Counted from the first letter of the stretch, positions 23,858 to 33,174 are shown. The stretch: DNA of 64,000 nt from Planobispora rosea (GCF_014648175.1 NZ_BMQP01000026.1:53303-117302), one strand, 5' to 3'. Numbers and translations are program-made. The notes: generated by a model from the sequence alone, not told the origin.

Positions 23858-25719
23858 GCGCTGTCCCGCCCCCGCAGCCTGCCGGCCCGACCCCCCTTCC
23901 GCCGGTCGCCCCGGTGGTTGATGAGGACCTGCAGCTGGCCCGTGACGAGCTCATCATCCGGATGAACTCCGTCATCGGCACCCTCAGCGGCCGCGACGAC
24001 GTCCTGCTCGACATCGTCTGGGGCCGCGGCACGAAAGCACCGCCGGCGTGGTTCGATCCGCGCCGCGCCGAGATCACCATCAACGCCGATGTGGCCCTGC
24101 CCGAAGGCACCCACCCCGACGAGGTCGACCCCACCACCTTCCCGGGCCGGCTGGCCCATCCGGTGCTGGTCGGGCTGGGCTGTCATGAGGCCGGGCACGC
24201 CCGCGCCCACGGCTGGAACACCCTCCAGATGGCCGAGCGCGGCCGAGCGGTTGCGCCCCGCGTCAGCCAGGCCGCCACCTGGCTGGAGGAACTGTGGATC
24301 GAGGCTGGACAACTGCGCCACCACCCCGGTCACCAGCGGTGGCTGCGCGCCGCGGCCCGCCAGCTGATCACCCCGCCGCCCCTTCCTGACGATGCCAGTG
24401 ACCAGCAGCAACGCGCAGCCGCGGGATTTTGCGCACTGCTGGCGCTGGGCCGCGTCGATGCCGGAGTGCTGGAGCCCGGGGATGTGACCGCGATGGAAAC
24501 CCAGGTGCGCGCGGTGCTCGGTGACCAGACTCTGGCCGAGCTGACCTCCCTGTGGCAGGCCGCGATCCAGCTACCCGAAGGCGACATCGACGCCCTATTC
24601 GATCTGGCCCACCAGGTCGTCGCCGCGCTCGGCCTGGACGACGACGAGACCCTGCCGGATGAGGTGATGCGGGCCGGTACGGGCTGCGCGCTCGGGCACG
24701 GCACCGGCGCTGAATCCGGCGAAGACGGTGCCGATCCCTCCGCCTCGCCGAGCAGCCCCCACCCGCTGAGCGCCGCCGCCGCCGACCTGGCCACCGCCGT
24801 CGCCGAGGCCAGCATCGCCCAGGCCGCCGACGATCTGGCCGACCACCAGGCCACCGCCGCCCCGAACCCCCACATCCTGGCCCAGCGCACAGCCGAGACC
24901 GAGGCCCGCGCGGCCGCTGCCCGGGCCGCGCAGATCGCTTTCGGCGCCGGGGGCGGCAACCGCTCCAGCGGTCCGGTCACCGGCCAGCGCCCGGCCACGG
25001 CGGCTGAGCGCGCGGCCGCCAAAGCTCTGGCCGCTGAGCTGCGCCGGGCCCGCCACCGCGGCCGCGCCAGCTCCGTCACCCCCAGCGCGCTGCCGCCGGG
25101 CCGCCTCAACGGTCGCGATGCGATGCTGGCCACCGCCCAGCACGCGCTCGGCCTGCCCATCACCGCCCAGCCGTTTCGCCAGCTGCGGCGCCGCCCCACC
25201 CCCCAGCCGCCGCTGCAGGTCGGCATCGCGGTGGATGTGTCGGGCTCCATGCACGCCACCGCCGCGGCGATGGCCAGCCTGACCTGGGTGATGGCCCAGG
25301 CGGTGCGCCAGATCCACGGCCGCTCGGCCACGCTGGCCTGGGGTGAGCAGCTCACCCCCGTGACCCGGCCCGGCCAAGTGCCCGACCTGGTACCGCAACT
25401 GACCACCGATGAGGGCACCGAAGTGCTGCATGAGGCGATCGCCGCACTGGACGGGACCTTGGAGCTGGCCACCGGCACCGGAGCCCGGCTGCTGGTCATC
25501 GCCTCTGATGGGCAGCTCCACGGCCAGCAGCAAATCCGCCTCGCCGGCGAGCGGATCGACCGGCTGGTACGCGCCGGCTGCGGCGTGCTGTGGCTGTGCC
25601 TGGAGCGCCGCGCCACCGTTTTGCCTGGTGCCATCAGCGTCGCCGCGCACGACCCGGCCAGCGCCGTTCACGCCATCGGCCAGGCCGCCATCACCGCGCT
25701 GCGCCACAGCGGTGCCTGA
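23854..25719 (+). CDS. VWA-domain protein with HEAGH zinc motif
   Basis: The 621-residue protein has a metallopeptidase-like N-terminal domain with HEAGH (111-115) and ELWIEA downstream. A long Ala-rich, partly acidic linker follows, then a C-terminal VWA domain whose MIDAS starts at D461 (VDVSGSM). It is coupled to the MoxR gene by ATGA and resembles CobT-like partners of AAA_5 ATPases. The zinc motif could make it a protease activated by the ATPase, an unusual addition. Confidence 0.88.
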   Translation: MSAVPPPQPAGPTPLPPVAPVVDEDLQLARDELIIRMNSVIGTLSGRDDVLLDIVWGRGTKAPPAWFDPRRAEITINADVALPEGTHPDEVDPTTFPGRLAHPVLVGLGCHEAGHARAHGWNTLQMAERGRAVAPRVSQAATWLEELWIEAGQLRHHPGHQRWLRAAARQLITPPPLPDDASDQQQRAAAGFCALLALGRVDAGVLEPGDVTAMETQVRAVLGDQTLAELTSLWQAAIQLPEGDIDALFDLAHQVVAALGLDDDETLPDEVMRAGTGCALGHGTGAESGEDGADPSASPSSPHPLSAAAADLATAVAEASIAQAADDLADHQATAAPNPHILAQRTAETEARAAAARAAQIAFGAGGGNRSSGPVTGQRPATAAERAAAKALAAELRRARHRGRASSVTPSALPPGRLNGRDAMLATAQHALGLPITAQPFRQLRRRPTPQPPLQVGIAVDVSGSMHATAAAMASLTWVMAQAVRQIHGRSATLAWGEQLTPVTRPGQVPDLVPQLTTDEGTEVLHEAIAALDGTLELATGTGARLLVIASDGQLHGQQQIRLAGERIDRLVRAGCGVLWLCLERRATVLPGAISVAAHDPASAVHAIGQAAITALRHSGA

Positions 25720-25816
25720 GCCCGCCGAACCCCTTCACTGGTCGGCCGCCTCACCCCGTTGCCCTGTCCCCTCGGTTCCCCGGCCCGGCCCACCACCCAC
25801 CCCGGAAGGAAACGTG

Positions 25817-26395
25817 ATGATCTCATTCGAGTCGTTGATCAACCGTAACTTTTCCGTGGCCACCCAGGCCGCGATGCTGCTGGCCGCCCGCCTGCGCGAG
25901 CCCGCCCCGGCGGCGCAGGAAGTGCTCACCGAAGGGATGCAGCAGCTGTCTGCCACCGTGGCCGCCTACCGGCGCGGACAGCCTCCCGATGACCTCACCA
26001 TCGTGCGCATCGGCTTCGACCTGTGCCTGGCACCCATCCGCAACCAGGCCTGGCGCATCCTCGACCTCGACCCCGAGACGATGACCCGCCTGCTACGCCA
26101 CCTGCTCATGCGGCTGGATCGGCCGCTGCGGCCTCCCGCGCTGACGCTGCTGGCCTTCGCCGCCTGGCGCGAAGGCCAGCTGGAACAGGCGCACACCGCG
26201 CTCGTCACCGCCCTGGCAATCGACCCGTTCTACTCCACAGCCAGCATGCTCCACATCGCCTTCCACCTCGGCCTCGACATCACCGATTTTCCAGGTGTGC
26301 CGCAGGCCGACGGATCCGAGCCGGGCCATTGGCCTGACAGCCGCGATCTCGACGTCTTGCGCAACCTACTGACCTGCTACGCACCCTTTGCCTGA
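25817..26395 (+). CDS. DUF4192-like C-terminal half protein
   Basis: The 192-residue product matches the helical second half of DUF4192: DDLTIVRIGFDLCLAPIRNQ, then a Trp-Arg helix, ALTLLAFAAWREGQLEQAHT, ALAIDPFYSTASML and a final GLDI segment. The first half is missing here but present in the two proteins at 13191 and 13884. ATG 25817 (or GTG 25814) follows GGAAGGAAA. I infer a split family whose halves may reassemble. Confidence 0.7.
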   Translation: MISFESLINRNFSVATQAAMLLAARLREPAPAAQEVLTEGMQQLSATVAAYRRGQPPDDLTIVRIGFDLCLAPIRNQAWRILDLDPETMTRLLRHLLMRLDRPLRPPALTLLAFAAWREGQLEQAHTALVTALAIDPFYSTASMLHIAFHLGLDITDFPGVPQADGSEPGHWPDSRDLDVLRNLLTCYAPFA

Positions 26396-26511
26396 CCGTC
26401 GGCGATCACCGCTGTCTGCTGTCGCCCGCGCGTGCGTCACCGCCCCCTGCCGGTCCTTCCGCGAGCCCATCACCGCTCGCCCCGCACTCATCCTCAGGAG
26501 TTCCCCTCACC

Positions 26512-26937
26512 ATGCCCACTCCCGCCACAGCGCTGCCCCGCCTGCCCGATCAGGAGCAGCTTCCCGATCAGGCCGCTCTGGACGCCATCCATGACCTGCT
26601 CACCCGCCCCGGCACAGCTGTGGAGGTCGTGCAGATCATCACCGGCATCGTGCAGGCCACCGGCCGGACGCTGCCGGCCGCTCTGGTCGATGTTGAGGTA
26701 CTGGAAAATCCCGTCGGCGATCAGCAGACTGCCTACGTTCAGGCCGGCGACGTCGACATCTTCCTCTCCCCGACTCCCGACGGGCTGGTGCTGGAGGTCA
26801 ACCCTCGCACCCCGCACGCCGACCGCTCCCTGCGCCTGAAGGTCAACGGCCAGCCCGTCATCGGCAGCGAACCCGGCGAGCAGGCCCCGGCCGCGCACCC
26901 CTTTGGACCGGAAAGCCGCGGCCATGCCGATCGGTGA
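26512..26937 (+). CDS. Hypothetical protein, 141 aa
   Basis: The soluble product has a helical N-terminal half (DAIHDLLTRPGTAVEVVQII) and a strand-rich middle (YVQAGDVDIFLSPTPDGLVL). It has no membrane segment or known motif. ATG 26512 is preceded by CAGGAG. The next gene starts inside its 3' end, so the two are coupled. Confidence 0.6.
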   Translation: MPTPATALPRLPDQEQLPDQAALDAIHDLLTRPGTAVEVVQIITGIVQATGRTLPAALVDVEVLENPVGDQQTAYVQAGDVDIFLSPTPDGLVLEVNPRTPHADRSLRLKVNGQPVIGSEPGEQAPAAHPFGPESRGHADR

Positions 26938-27208
26938 CCCGTCCCTCGGCCAGCTGGTCGCCCTGCGTCCCGCAACCGGCGGCCGCACCGTCCTGACCCG
27001 CATCACCGCGATCGGCCGGCCCCGCCCCTACAGCGGGCACCTGCCGCTGAGGCTGACGGTCATCCGGCAAAGCACGTGCGGCTGCTACCTGCCCGGACAG
27101 CACATCGAAGTCGCCAGCACCGACCCGGACATCGCCGCGCTGCCGCTTCCGGCCCGCCGCAGGCGCGCTCGCTCGCCACTCCCGCCGGCCTCCGGCCGCA
27201 CCCCCTGA
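26924..27208 (+). CDS. Hypothetical protein, 94 aa
   Basis: ATG 26924 overlaps the previous gene by 14 nt. The product has a short beta-rich domain (VALRPATGGRTVLTRITAIG, then RLTVIRQSTCGCYLPG) and a basic Pro/Arg-rich tail. No family is recognised. Confidence 0.6.
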   Translation: MPIGDPSLGQLVALRPATGGRTVLTRITAIGRPRPYSGHLPLRLTVIRQSTCGCYLPGQHIEVASTDPDIAALPLPARRRRARSPLPPASGRTP

Positions 27209-27281
27209 CCACCACCCCACCTTCCCCGCAGGGTGCGGTCCCAGGCCCCGCCTTTCGGCCCCAGCCCAGCAGGAGTCGCCC

Positions 27282-27947
27282 ATGCGCACCGCCACATACC
27301 CCCCGACCGCCGCACGCCTGATCATCAACGCCGACCCCGGCCATCTGCCCGCCCTCATCGAACCCGACCTGCACACCGGCGCCCTGCGCTACCAGCTGGC
27401 CGGAGCGCGCATCAGCGGCGTCATCATCGCCATGCCCACCTCCCTGCCCGACGCCATCGACCCGACCACCACCCGGCTCACCCTCCGCTACGGCGACCAG
27501 CACACCGACGATCCCACCCGGCGGCCGCACCGGCCCGTCCTCGACGGCGCCGTCACCGTGACCGGCGCCATCACCGTCGATGCCCACCAGCTCGCTCACG
27601 CCGCCGACCTCACCGCCGCCAGCGTGGCGATCAACGCTCCGCAAGACACCGGCGCCTACTTCGCCGCGGTGCTGAGTGCCCTGGCCCGTCACTGGCTGGG
27701 CTACTCCGGCCGGGATGCGCTGTGCCAGGCCGCCGCCCGCGCCGCCCACCGCCAGCGCATCGATGGGCTGAAGGCCAAACGCGCCGACCTGGACGGGCTG
27801 CTTGACCACCACCGCGGTGCGCTGGCGCGCCTGAGCGGCTCAGCCGACAGCTCCCCGCCGCGACAGCCCGGCGACCGTGCATCAGGAGCGCCTGTAAGCC
27901 CGCTCTGGCCCCCGCGCCGGGTCTTCCGGCCCACGCGTCATGCATGA
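27282..27947 (+). CDS. Hypothetical protein, 221 aa
   Basis: ATG 27282 has AGGAG 7 nt upstream. The N-terminal half is strand-rich and the centre (about 110-180) helical, with HQLAHAADLTAASVAI and AAARAAHRQRIDGLKAKRAD. The last 35 residues are low-complexity. It overlaps the next start by 8 nt. Confidence 0.65.
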   Translation: MRTATYPPTAARLIINADPGHLPALIEPDLHTGALRYQLAGARISGVIIAMPTSLPDAIDPTTTRLTLRYGDQHTDDPTRRPHRPVLDGAVTVTGAITVDAHQLAHAADLTAASVAINAPQDTGAYFAAVLSALARHWLGYSGRDALCQAAARAAHRQRIDGLKAKRADLDGLLDHHRGALARLSGSADSSPPRQPGDRASGAPVSPLWPPRRVFRPTRHA

Positions 27948-28629
27948 CGACCTCGGCGCCCTGCACCAGCGCCGCATCCGCCTGGCCGCCGCGCTCGCCC
28001 TGGTCGACGGCGCGACCACGGTTGAGGAGTTCCTTAACGCCTCGGCCCTCGCCCGCAAGACCCGCGCCCGCATCCACGCGATCGAGTCGGCGCTGCCGTA
28101 TGAGGCCTGCACCATCACCATCGCCAAAAGCGCCGGGTTCGGCCCGATCCGGCTGCGCCTGGCTCTGGAGCTGATCCGCCGCCTGCAGGGGCACGTGTCG
28201 GTCTTCCAACGCGAACACGCCACCTTCCGCTACGGCGACCTGAAACTGACCTGCACCGCCCGCGCCGATCACATCGCGCGCATCGCCCAAGTGGTGCCGG
28301 ACTTCCTGGCGGATGTCGATGCCGCCGCCAAGGCGGCGGCCCGCATCCACCGCTCCTACCTGATGACCCTGCCTGAAGAGCACCACGCTCCCAAGGACCG
28401 CGACAACCTCATGCGCGCCTACCGACGGACCTACATGGACGCCTACGGCGCGGCGCTCATCGCATGGATCACCTCAGGCCGGCGGCCCGAGACGGCGGAT
28501 GCCCTGGGCACCGCAGCGCGCGGAGCCTTGGCTACCGGCGATGCCAGCGCCGATGCGGCCACCGCCGACATGACCCGCTACCGCATCGACGGCCCTCGCA
28601 GGGTGTTCGCCATTCCCGCGGCCTCCTGA
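27940..28629 (+). CDS. Hypothetical helical protein, 229 aa
   Basis: The product is almost all helix with basic patches (HQRRIRLAAALALVDG, ARKTRARIHAIESALP, DNLMRAYRRTYMDAYG). No motif is recognised. The ATG overlaps the previous stop region, so it is translated with its neighbour. Confidence 0.65.
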   Translation: MHDDLGALHQRRIRLAAALALVDGATTVEEFLNASALARKTRARIHAIESALPYEACTITIAKSAGFGPIRLRLALELIRRLQGHVSVFQREHATFRYGDLKLTCTARADHIARIAQVVPDFLADVDAAAKAAARIHRSYLMTLPEEHHAPKDRDNLMRAYRRTYMDAYGAALIAWITSGRRPETADALGTAARGALATGDASADAATADMTRYRIDGPRRVFAIPAAS

Positions 28630-28844
28630 CTCCGCCAGGTACGAGACCGTCCCGGGCACCGGTCCGCGCCGCTGACGGCCCGCGCGCCGACCGGACGCGT
28701 CCAGCCCTCGCGACTGGACGCCTGCGTCGGCGAACTGGTCGGTGAACCTGCGGGAGCTGGGTGGCCGTGGCGCCCGCGCCTGAACCTGCTCGTCCCGCTC
28801 AACGGCCCGGCAGCTCCGAACTGACCGAAAGGTGATCTTCTGCC

Positions 28845-29354
28845 ATGGCTCCTGACCTCCCGGTGCCCATCGCTCCCACCCATCCCGGCCCCGGTGAGCC
28901 GGGCAGCCCCTGCCGGGTCACTGTCTGCTCCTGGTGGGCCGAAGACGGCGAAGTGGCTTCGCCGACGGTCGCCGACCCCAGCTACCACCTGCGTTTCCGC
29001 TCCCACTGCGGCGGCTGCGGCCACGAAGGCCCCGCCCGCTCGTGTGAGAACGCTGCGGTCGAGGACGGCTGCGACCACGCCTACCCGGGATGGCGGCGCC
29101 TGCCCGTCATGGAGCACCGCCCCTATGAAGGCGCCCCGCTGAAGCGGTGGGAGGCCGAATGCCGCCGGGTGTATCCGCCCGGCTGGTTCGACCAGCAGGG
29201 CCCAGTGCGGGCCTACCGCACCCCACCCGGCATGCGGCACGTGCCCGGATATGCGCCCGGCGGCGGCTACAGCATCGCCGTCCTGGTCCCCCGCCTGCCC
29301 TTCACCAGGGCGGCCTTTGCCGCGGCCACCGTCCAAGACGCCCTGTTTCCATGA
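28845..29354 (+). CDS. DUF6349-like zinc-ribbon protein
   Basis: The 169-residue product resembles actinobacterial DUF6349: RFRSHCGGCGHEGPARSCEN, then DGCDHAYPGWRRLPV and a long loop region ending in Val/Leu-rich strands. The Cys/His residues probably bind zinc. Function unknown. ATG 28845 follows GAAAGGTG. Confidence 0.65.
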   Translation: MAPDLPVPIAPTHPGPGEPGSPCRVTVCSWWAEDGEVASPTVADPSYHLRFRSHCGGCGHEGPARSCENAAVEDGCDHAYPGWRRLPVMEHRPYEGAPLKRWEAECRRVYPPGWFDQQGPVRAYRTPPGMRHVPGYAPGGGYSIAVLVPRLPFTRAAFAAATVQDALFP

Positions 29355-29369
29355 AAGGAGAGCCCGCTC

Positions 29370-29885
29370 ATGCCGATCTACCTGCCCGCCCCCGCCCACG
29401 ACCCGCGTGGCCCCGACGGCCAGGGCTGGAACCGCATGTCGATCAGCTGGGGCGCGGTCTTCCGGGCGCAGTGCGCACTACGGCCGCTGTATGCGACGAA
29501 ACTGTTTGAGTCGCATGACACCCGGCGCGCCGCCTGGGGTGGCTTCGGCCCCTGCCTGCGCGACGGCGACTGCACGACCTGCCCCGTCATCCGGCCGCGC
29601 CGGCGGCTGGAGTCCTTCACCGAACGCGTGCTGGTGCGCGTCCTCGAGCGCGACGGCCGCAGCGAATATCACGTGATGAACCGTCCGGAGCAGGGCTGGG
29701 CTTCTCGGTCGATGACCTGGCGGCTCGACGATCTGGCGGTCGTCGACGGGTGGACGTGGGACGGCCTGCACTACGACGAGCACGGCCGTGGGTTCTGGCT
29801 GCGCGCCACCCGCTCGCCCGAGGACTTCGGTCTCTTCGGCATCTACGGCTCGGCCCCCACCCGCGAAGAGGAGACATCCCCCTGA
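29370..29885 (+). CDS. Hypothetical protein, 171 aa
   Basis: ATG 29370 has AAAGGAG 9 nt upstream and lies 15 nt after the DUF6349-like gene, so the two share a transcript. The product is rich in Trp and Arg with a CLRDGDCTTCPV Cys group, suggesting a small metal-binding fold. No family is recognised. Confidence 0.65.
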   Translation: MPIYLPAPAHDPRGPDGQGWNRMSISWGAVFRAQCALRPLYATKLFESHDTRRAAWGGFGPCLRDGDCTTCPVIRPRRRLESFTERVLVRVLERDGRSEYHVMNRPEQGWASRSMTWRLDDLAVVDGWTWDGLHYDEHGRGFWLRATRSPEDFGLFGIYGSAPTREEETSP

Positions 29886-29999
29886 TGGCCCCGCACGGCC
29901 GCCTCGCCGACTCGTGTGGGGCGACGTGCTCTGCCAGCAGCCACTCCTCTGCGCGGAGGGGTGTTCTGCACAGGTGGTCAGCAAATCACCGTATGGGCC

Positions 30000-30161
30000 A
30001 TGTGCGTGCCCACCATCCGCACCGCGCGTGGGGACCTGGCCGATGACGAGCCGCTCGTCACGGTCCTGCCCGGCGACCTACGCGGGGGCGCCGATCGAGC
30101 GCACCCCGGGCCCCGACCACTGGCCGAAGACAGCAGCGGCGGGCTGATTCGGGCGGGCTGA
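30000..30161 (+). CDS. Possible small protein in a 468-nt gap
   Basis: A 53-residue reading frame beginning MCVPTIRTARGDL has near-uniform G/C at third positions, unlike the flanks, so it may be coding. No ribosome site is seen. The rest of the gap (29886-29999, 30162-30353) shows no gene. Confidence 0.35.
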   Translation: MCVPTIRTARGDLADDEPLVTVLPGDLRGGADRAHPGPRPLAEDSSGGLIRAG

Positions 30162-30353
30162 TGTGGCTGCCGCCTGGATGCGTTCGAGCCGCTCCAGGCC
30201 CCTATCTGCACCGCCGTGGCCGTCGCAGATGACCTCCCCCCGGGGGTGTCGTCCGCAACCACACCTGACACCAGATCCGGCCCCGCAGCTGTCGGTTGAG
30301 GACCTGCTCGTGGCCGGATCCGCCACCTACGCAATGACACAAGGAGCAGCATC

Positions 30354-31538
30354 GTGGAAGAGGCGACGACCGCCCAGCCCACCAAGAAGACCATCCGGAT
30401 CGTGCACACCCGCGCCGAGGGCACCCTGATCAAGGGCAGCCGCAAGGGCGACGGTGTCTGGGACATCGTCAAGCGCCGCGGCTTCCGGTCCTCTCGCTAC
30501 GTCGGCCTATACATCCCGAACTCCCGGGACAGGGCCGCCAAGCGGTGGATTATTGAGGATGTAGCCGCCGCGCTGCGCGCGGCCGGCTTTACCGTCGCGA
30601 TCGACATCGACGACATCATGCCGGGCCGTTCCTTCGCCGAGGCCGAGGCCGACCGCAACGAGCGGGCCGAGGAGCGCGCTTATCGGTACGGCGAGTGGGC
30701 TGAGCGTAACACCGCGGCCGGCAACACCCGCTGGGAGCGCACCCGGGAGCGGATGCGCCACCTTCCGCCCGGGCAGCCGGTCCTCGAAGGTCACCACAGC
30801 GAGCGAGGGCATCGCCGCTTGCTGGATTGGGCGCATGCCCAGGATGGCAAGGCCGTCGAGGAGCTGAACAAGGGAGCCTACTGGGCAGGCCGGTCTGCCG
30901 CGGCCGAGCGCTACCAGCGGCACCGGGAAGACCCCGGGGTGACGCGGCGCCGCATCGAGCGGCTGGAGGCTGACCGGCGGCGCATCGAACGCGAGCTGCA
31001 GGACAAACCGACGAGGCTGATCTGGGCAGGGCAGGAGCTGCCCGAGGGCGCTGAAGTGGAGCACACCTACGATGACGGCTCCCGCCGGTGCCGGCTGCCG
31101 CTCGGGGAGCAGACCATCGCCCGCTACCAGGCCGACATCGCCGCGATCGACGATGAGCTCGGCTACTGGCGGGATGTCCTGGCCGAAGCTGAACAGCGCG
31201 GCGTGAAGCTGTGGAGCAAGGCGGACTTCGCCAAGGGCGACTTCGTGATCTATCACGGGGACGTGGTCGAGGTCATGCGGGTCAATGCCAAGAGCGTGAC
31301 GATCCCCTGGGCGCATTACTGGGTGGGCACGCCGGGTGGGCCGGTGCGCACGGTTGCACAGTGCAAGGAGATAGCTAACCCGCGTGGCAGGGAGCGGCTG
31401 TTCACCGACACGGTTCCGTACGACAAGATCCAAGGCAAGGTGAGCGCCGCCGAGCTGGACGGGCTCGACCCGGCGCAGGTGCGGGAGCTGATCGCGCGCA
31501 AGGTACGCCAGGCCCGGGGGCAGCGCGACACCCCATAA
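30354..31538 (+). CDS. DUF3560 family protein
   Basis: The 394-residue product has the DUF3560 N-terminal module typical of actinobacterial plasmids: IRIVHTRAEGTLIKGSRKGD, GVWDIVKRRGFRSSRYVGLY, IPNSRDRAAKRWIIEDVA, then a long charged coiled segment (about 90-250; EADRNERAEERAYRYGEWAE). A C-terminal SH3-like part contains KGDFVIYHGDVVEV. Function is unproven; the family sits near anti-restriction and transfer genes. GTG 30354 follows AAGGAGCAGC. Confidence 0.82.
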   Translation: MEEATTAQPTKKTIRIVHTRAEGTLIKGSRKGDGVWDIVKRRGFRSSRYVGLYIPNSRDRAAKRWIIEDVAAALRAAGFTVAIDIDDIMPGRSFAEAEADRNERAEERAYRYGEWAERNTAAGNTRWERTRERMRHLPPGQPVLEGHHSERGHRRLLDWAHAQDGKAVEELNKGAYWAGRSAAAERYQRHREDPGVTRRRIERLEADRRRIERELQDKPTRLIWAGQELPEGAEVEHTYDDGSRRCRLPLGEQTIARYQADIAAIDDELGYWRDVLAEAEQRGVKLWSKADFAKGDFVIYHGDVVEVMRVNAKSVTIPWAHYWVGTPGGPVRTVAQCKEIANPRGRERLFTDTVPYDKIQGKVSAAELDGLDPAQVRELIARKVRQARGQRDTP

Positions 31539-31558
31539 GCCCGGGGCACGCCGGTTCC

Positions 31559-31583
31559 TGCCGCGGCGGCCATCACCGCGGCA
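31559..31583. terminator. Convergent-gene hairpin
   Basis: TGCCGCGG (31559-31566) pairs with CCGCGGCA (31576-31583) between two convergent genes, so it may serve both. It lies in the 60-nt intergenic gap. Confidence 0.5.
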
Positions 31584-31598
31584 CCGGACACCCAATGG

Positions 31599-31988
31599 TC
31601 ACCACGGTCGGTCCGCATCAGGGACCGGTTCGTGACCGTTCTGCTGTGCGGTGGGTTCCGGGGTCGCATCCACCCCTGTAGCAAGGGCTGGACCGGTCGC
31701 AGCCGGCGCTGCCTTCTCCGAACGCGAGCGCCGCGGACGCCGCGTCCCCGACATCCCATCGATGGTGACCTTCACCTCTTCGGGGATGCCCAGAGCCTCC
31801 AGATCCTCCTTGCCCCAGCCGTCACGCAGCGCCCGGGCATACACCCGAGGACGCTCCTTGATCAGCTCCGTGAGCTCGCGAAGGCGATCGGCGATCTTCT
31901 GATCGATTTCGTCGACAGCGCGGGCGGTCGGCAGGCGCTGCTTCAGCAGGTTCTCGGCACGCTCCGACAAGTCTTCCCTGACAGTCAT
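31599..31988 (-). CDS. Hypothetical protein, 129 aa
   Basis: This is one of only three genes on the - strand. ATG 31988 (MTVREDLSERAENLLKQRLP) is chosen because further upstream the frame is Gly/Arg shadow sequence. It has an N-terminal coiled helix with many Arg/Glu (DQKIADRLRELTELIKERP), a middle with EEVKVTIDGMSG and a basic then acidic low-complexity tail. It may be a small DNA-binding or regulatory protein, but no family is recognised. Confidence 0.65.
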   Translation of the reverse strand: MTVREDLSERAENLLKQRLPTARAVDEIDQKIADRLRELTELIKERPRVYARALRDGWGKEDLEALGIPEEVKVTIDGMSGTRRPRRSRSEKAAPAATGPALATGVDATPEPTAQQNGHEPVPDADRPW

Positions 31989-32159
31989 GACGATCACTGT
32001 AATGCGCGGAGTGCCGTTCCCGACAGCCCCGGCGATCGAGCCTCCCCCGCATCCCCGCGACCACAGCCCCCTTCCGCCGGGCACGCCTCCGCGCTGTCTC
32101 CCGCCGCATCGCCTGCTGTGCCCTCGGATTGGCGGGCCGCAACAAGCAGCCGGCCCCAA

Positions 32160-32292
32160 GAGGTGGATCGGCTGATTGAGCCTGGCAGCCACTCCCGGAG
32201 CGGACCAGGTCGTTCGTCCTCGCTTCGCTGCGGGCGCTCCACCTGGTCCGCTCCGCTCGCGGCCGCCCGAGACGGCTCAACCGATCCACCTC
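32160..32292. repeat. Structured element, family 2, copy E
   Basis: Outer stem GAGGTGGATCGG 32160-32171 pairs with 32281-32292. A CTGA bulge (32172-32175) follows, then TTGAGCC 32176-32182 with GGCTCAA 32274-32280. The conserved inner strands are TGGCAGCCACTCCC and GCTCGCGGCCGCCCGAGAC. The apical stem GGAGCGGACCAGGT 32197-32210 pairs with 32241-32254. It lies in the 350-nt divergent gap and ends 46 nt before GTG 32339. Confidence 0.8.
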
Positions 32293-32338
32293 CTCGGCCC
32301 CGCACCAGCATCGCTGCTACGGGCGGAAAGGACGTGCC

Positions 32339-33022
32339 GTGCACATTCCCCCCGTTCTCACCACCAGACTCACCGACCTGCAGGAACAGCTGCAGCACTG
32401 GAAAGGAGCCAAGGATCGGGCGGGTGAACCCTTCTTCGACAGCCGCCGGCTCAGGCGCGAGGCCGACCTCACCATCTACAGCGCACGACGGCTGATCGAA
32501 GCGGTCGACGGTCTGCCGGCCATCGACCAGCCGCAGGGCTGGAGTGCCCTCAAGACGCCTCCTTCATCGGCGACGCCACCCTCGCCGCGGCATGACGGGG
32601 AGGAACTGTTTCGCCTGACCTACACCACCCCCTCCGGCACGATCGTCCAGGAGATGCCCGGTGAAGGCATCGAAGCGCTGGCGGCCCTGCTGGCCGCAGA
32701 GCACGACGTCACCAATATCCGCGTGCAAACCACCGGTGGCCGAGAGGTGACCGACCGGTTCGTGAGCCTCGGCGCGCTGCACTGCCCGGTGTGCGGCGGC
32801 CGCCGGTCCGTCCGCTACCTCCATGCAGAAGTCGACGACCAGGCCCGGTACTGCTGCGTTTCCTCCGAACACCAGGAGCTGGAGTTCTTCACCGCCCGCT
32901 CCCTCTGGCGTCACCCGCAGCCGCCCAAGGCCCCCGTCGCCGATGTGTCATGCGATTGCCCAGCAGGCGAGAGCACCCCCCGAGGCGAGCACGACATCAA
33001 CTGCGTGAGCAGCTGGTACTGA
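32339..33022 (+). CDS. Hypothetical protein with zinc-ribbon-like Cys motif
   Basis: GTG 32339 has GGAAAGGAC upstream. The 227-residue product has a helical N-terminus (TTRLTDLQEQLQHWKGAKDR), a strand-rich centre and a Cys group starting LHCPVCGGRRSV, with YCCVSS and a late CDCPAG. Zinc binding is likely. No family is recognised. Confidence 0.65.
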   Translation: MHIPPVLTTRLTDLQEQLQHWKGAKDRAGEPFFDSRRLRREADLTIYSARRLIEAVDGLPAIDQPQGWSALKTPPSSATPPSPRHDGEELFRLTYTTPSGTIVQEMPGEGIEALAALLAAEHDVTNIRVQTTGGREVTDRFVSLGALHCPVCGGRRSVRYLHAEVDDQARYCCVSSEHQELEFFTARSLWRHPQPPKAPVADVSCDCPAGESTPRGEHDINCVSSWY

Positions 33023-33174
33023 GGTGTCCCCGAGATTCGCCCTGCCTCGATCCAGCTCATCCGCCGTCCCACGGTGCTGGCGGCCGCGGTGTGTACCGGT
33101 CCGCCTGGATCGCCGTGGTACATCTCATCCCGTCAGGAACCCAAGGGCCCGGCAGGCTGTTCCCGGGCCGGCGC

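Noticed and set aside
32160..32292. Hammerhead ribozyme in the family 2 elements
   Set aside because: CTGA is present but the full CUGANGA and GAAA core is not, so the class does not fit.
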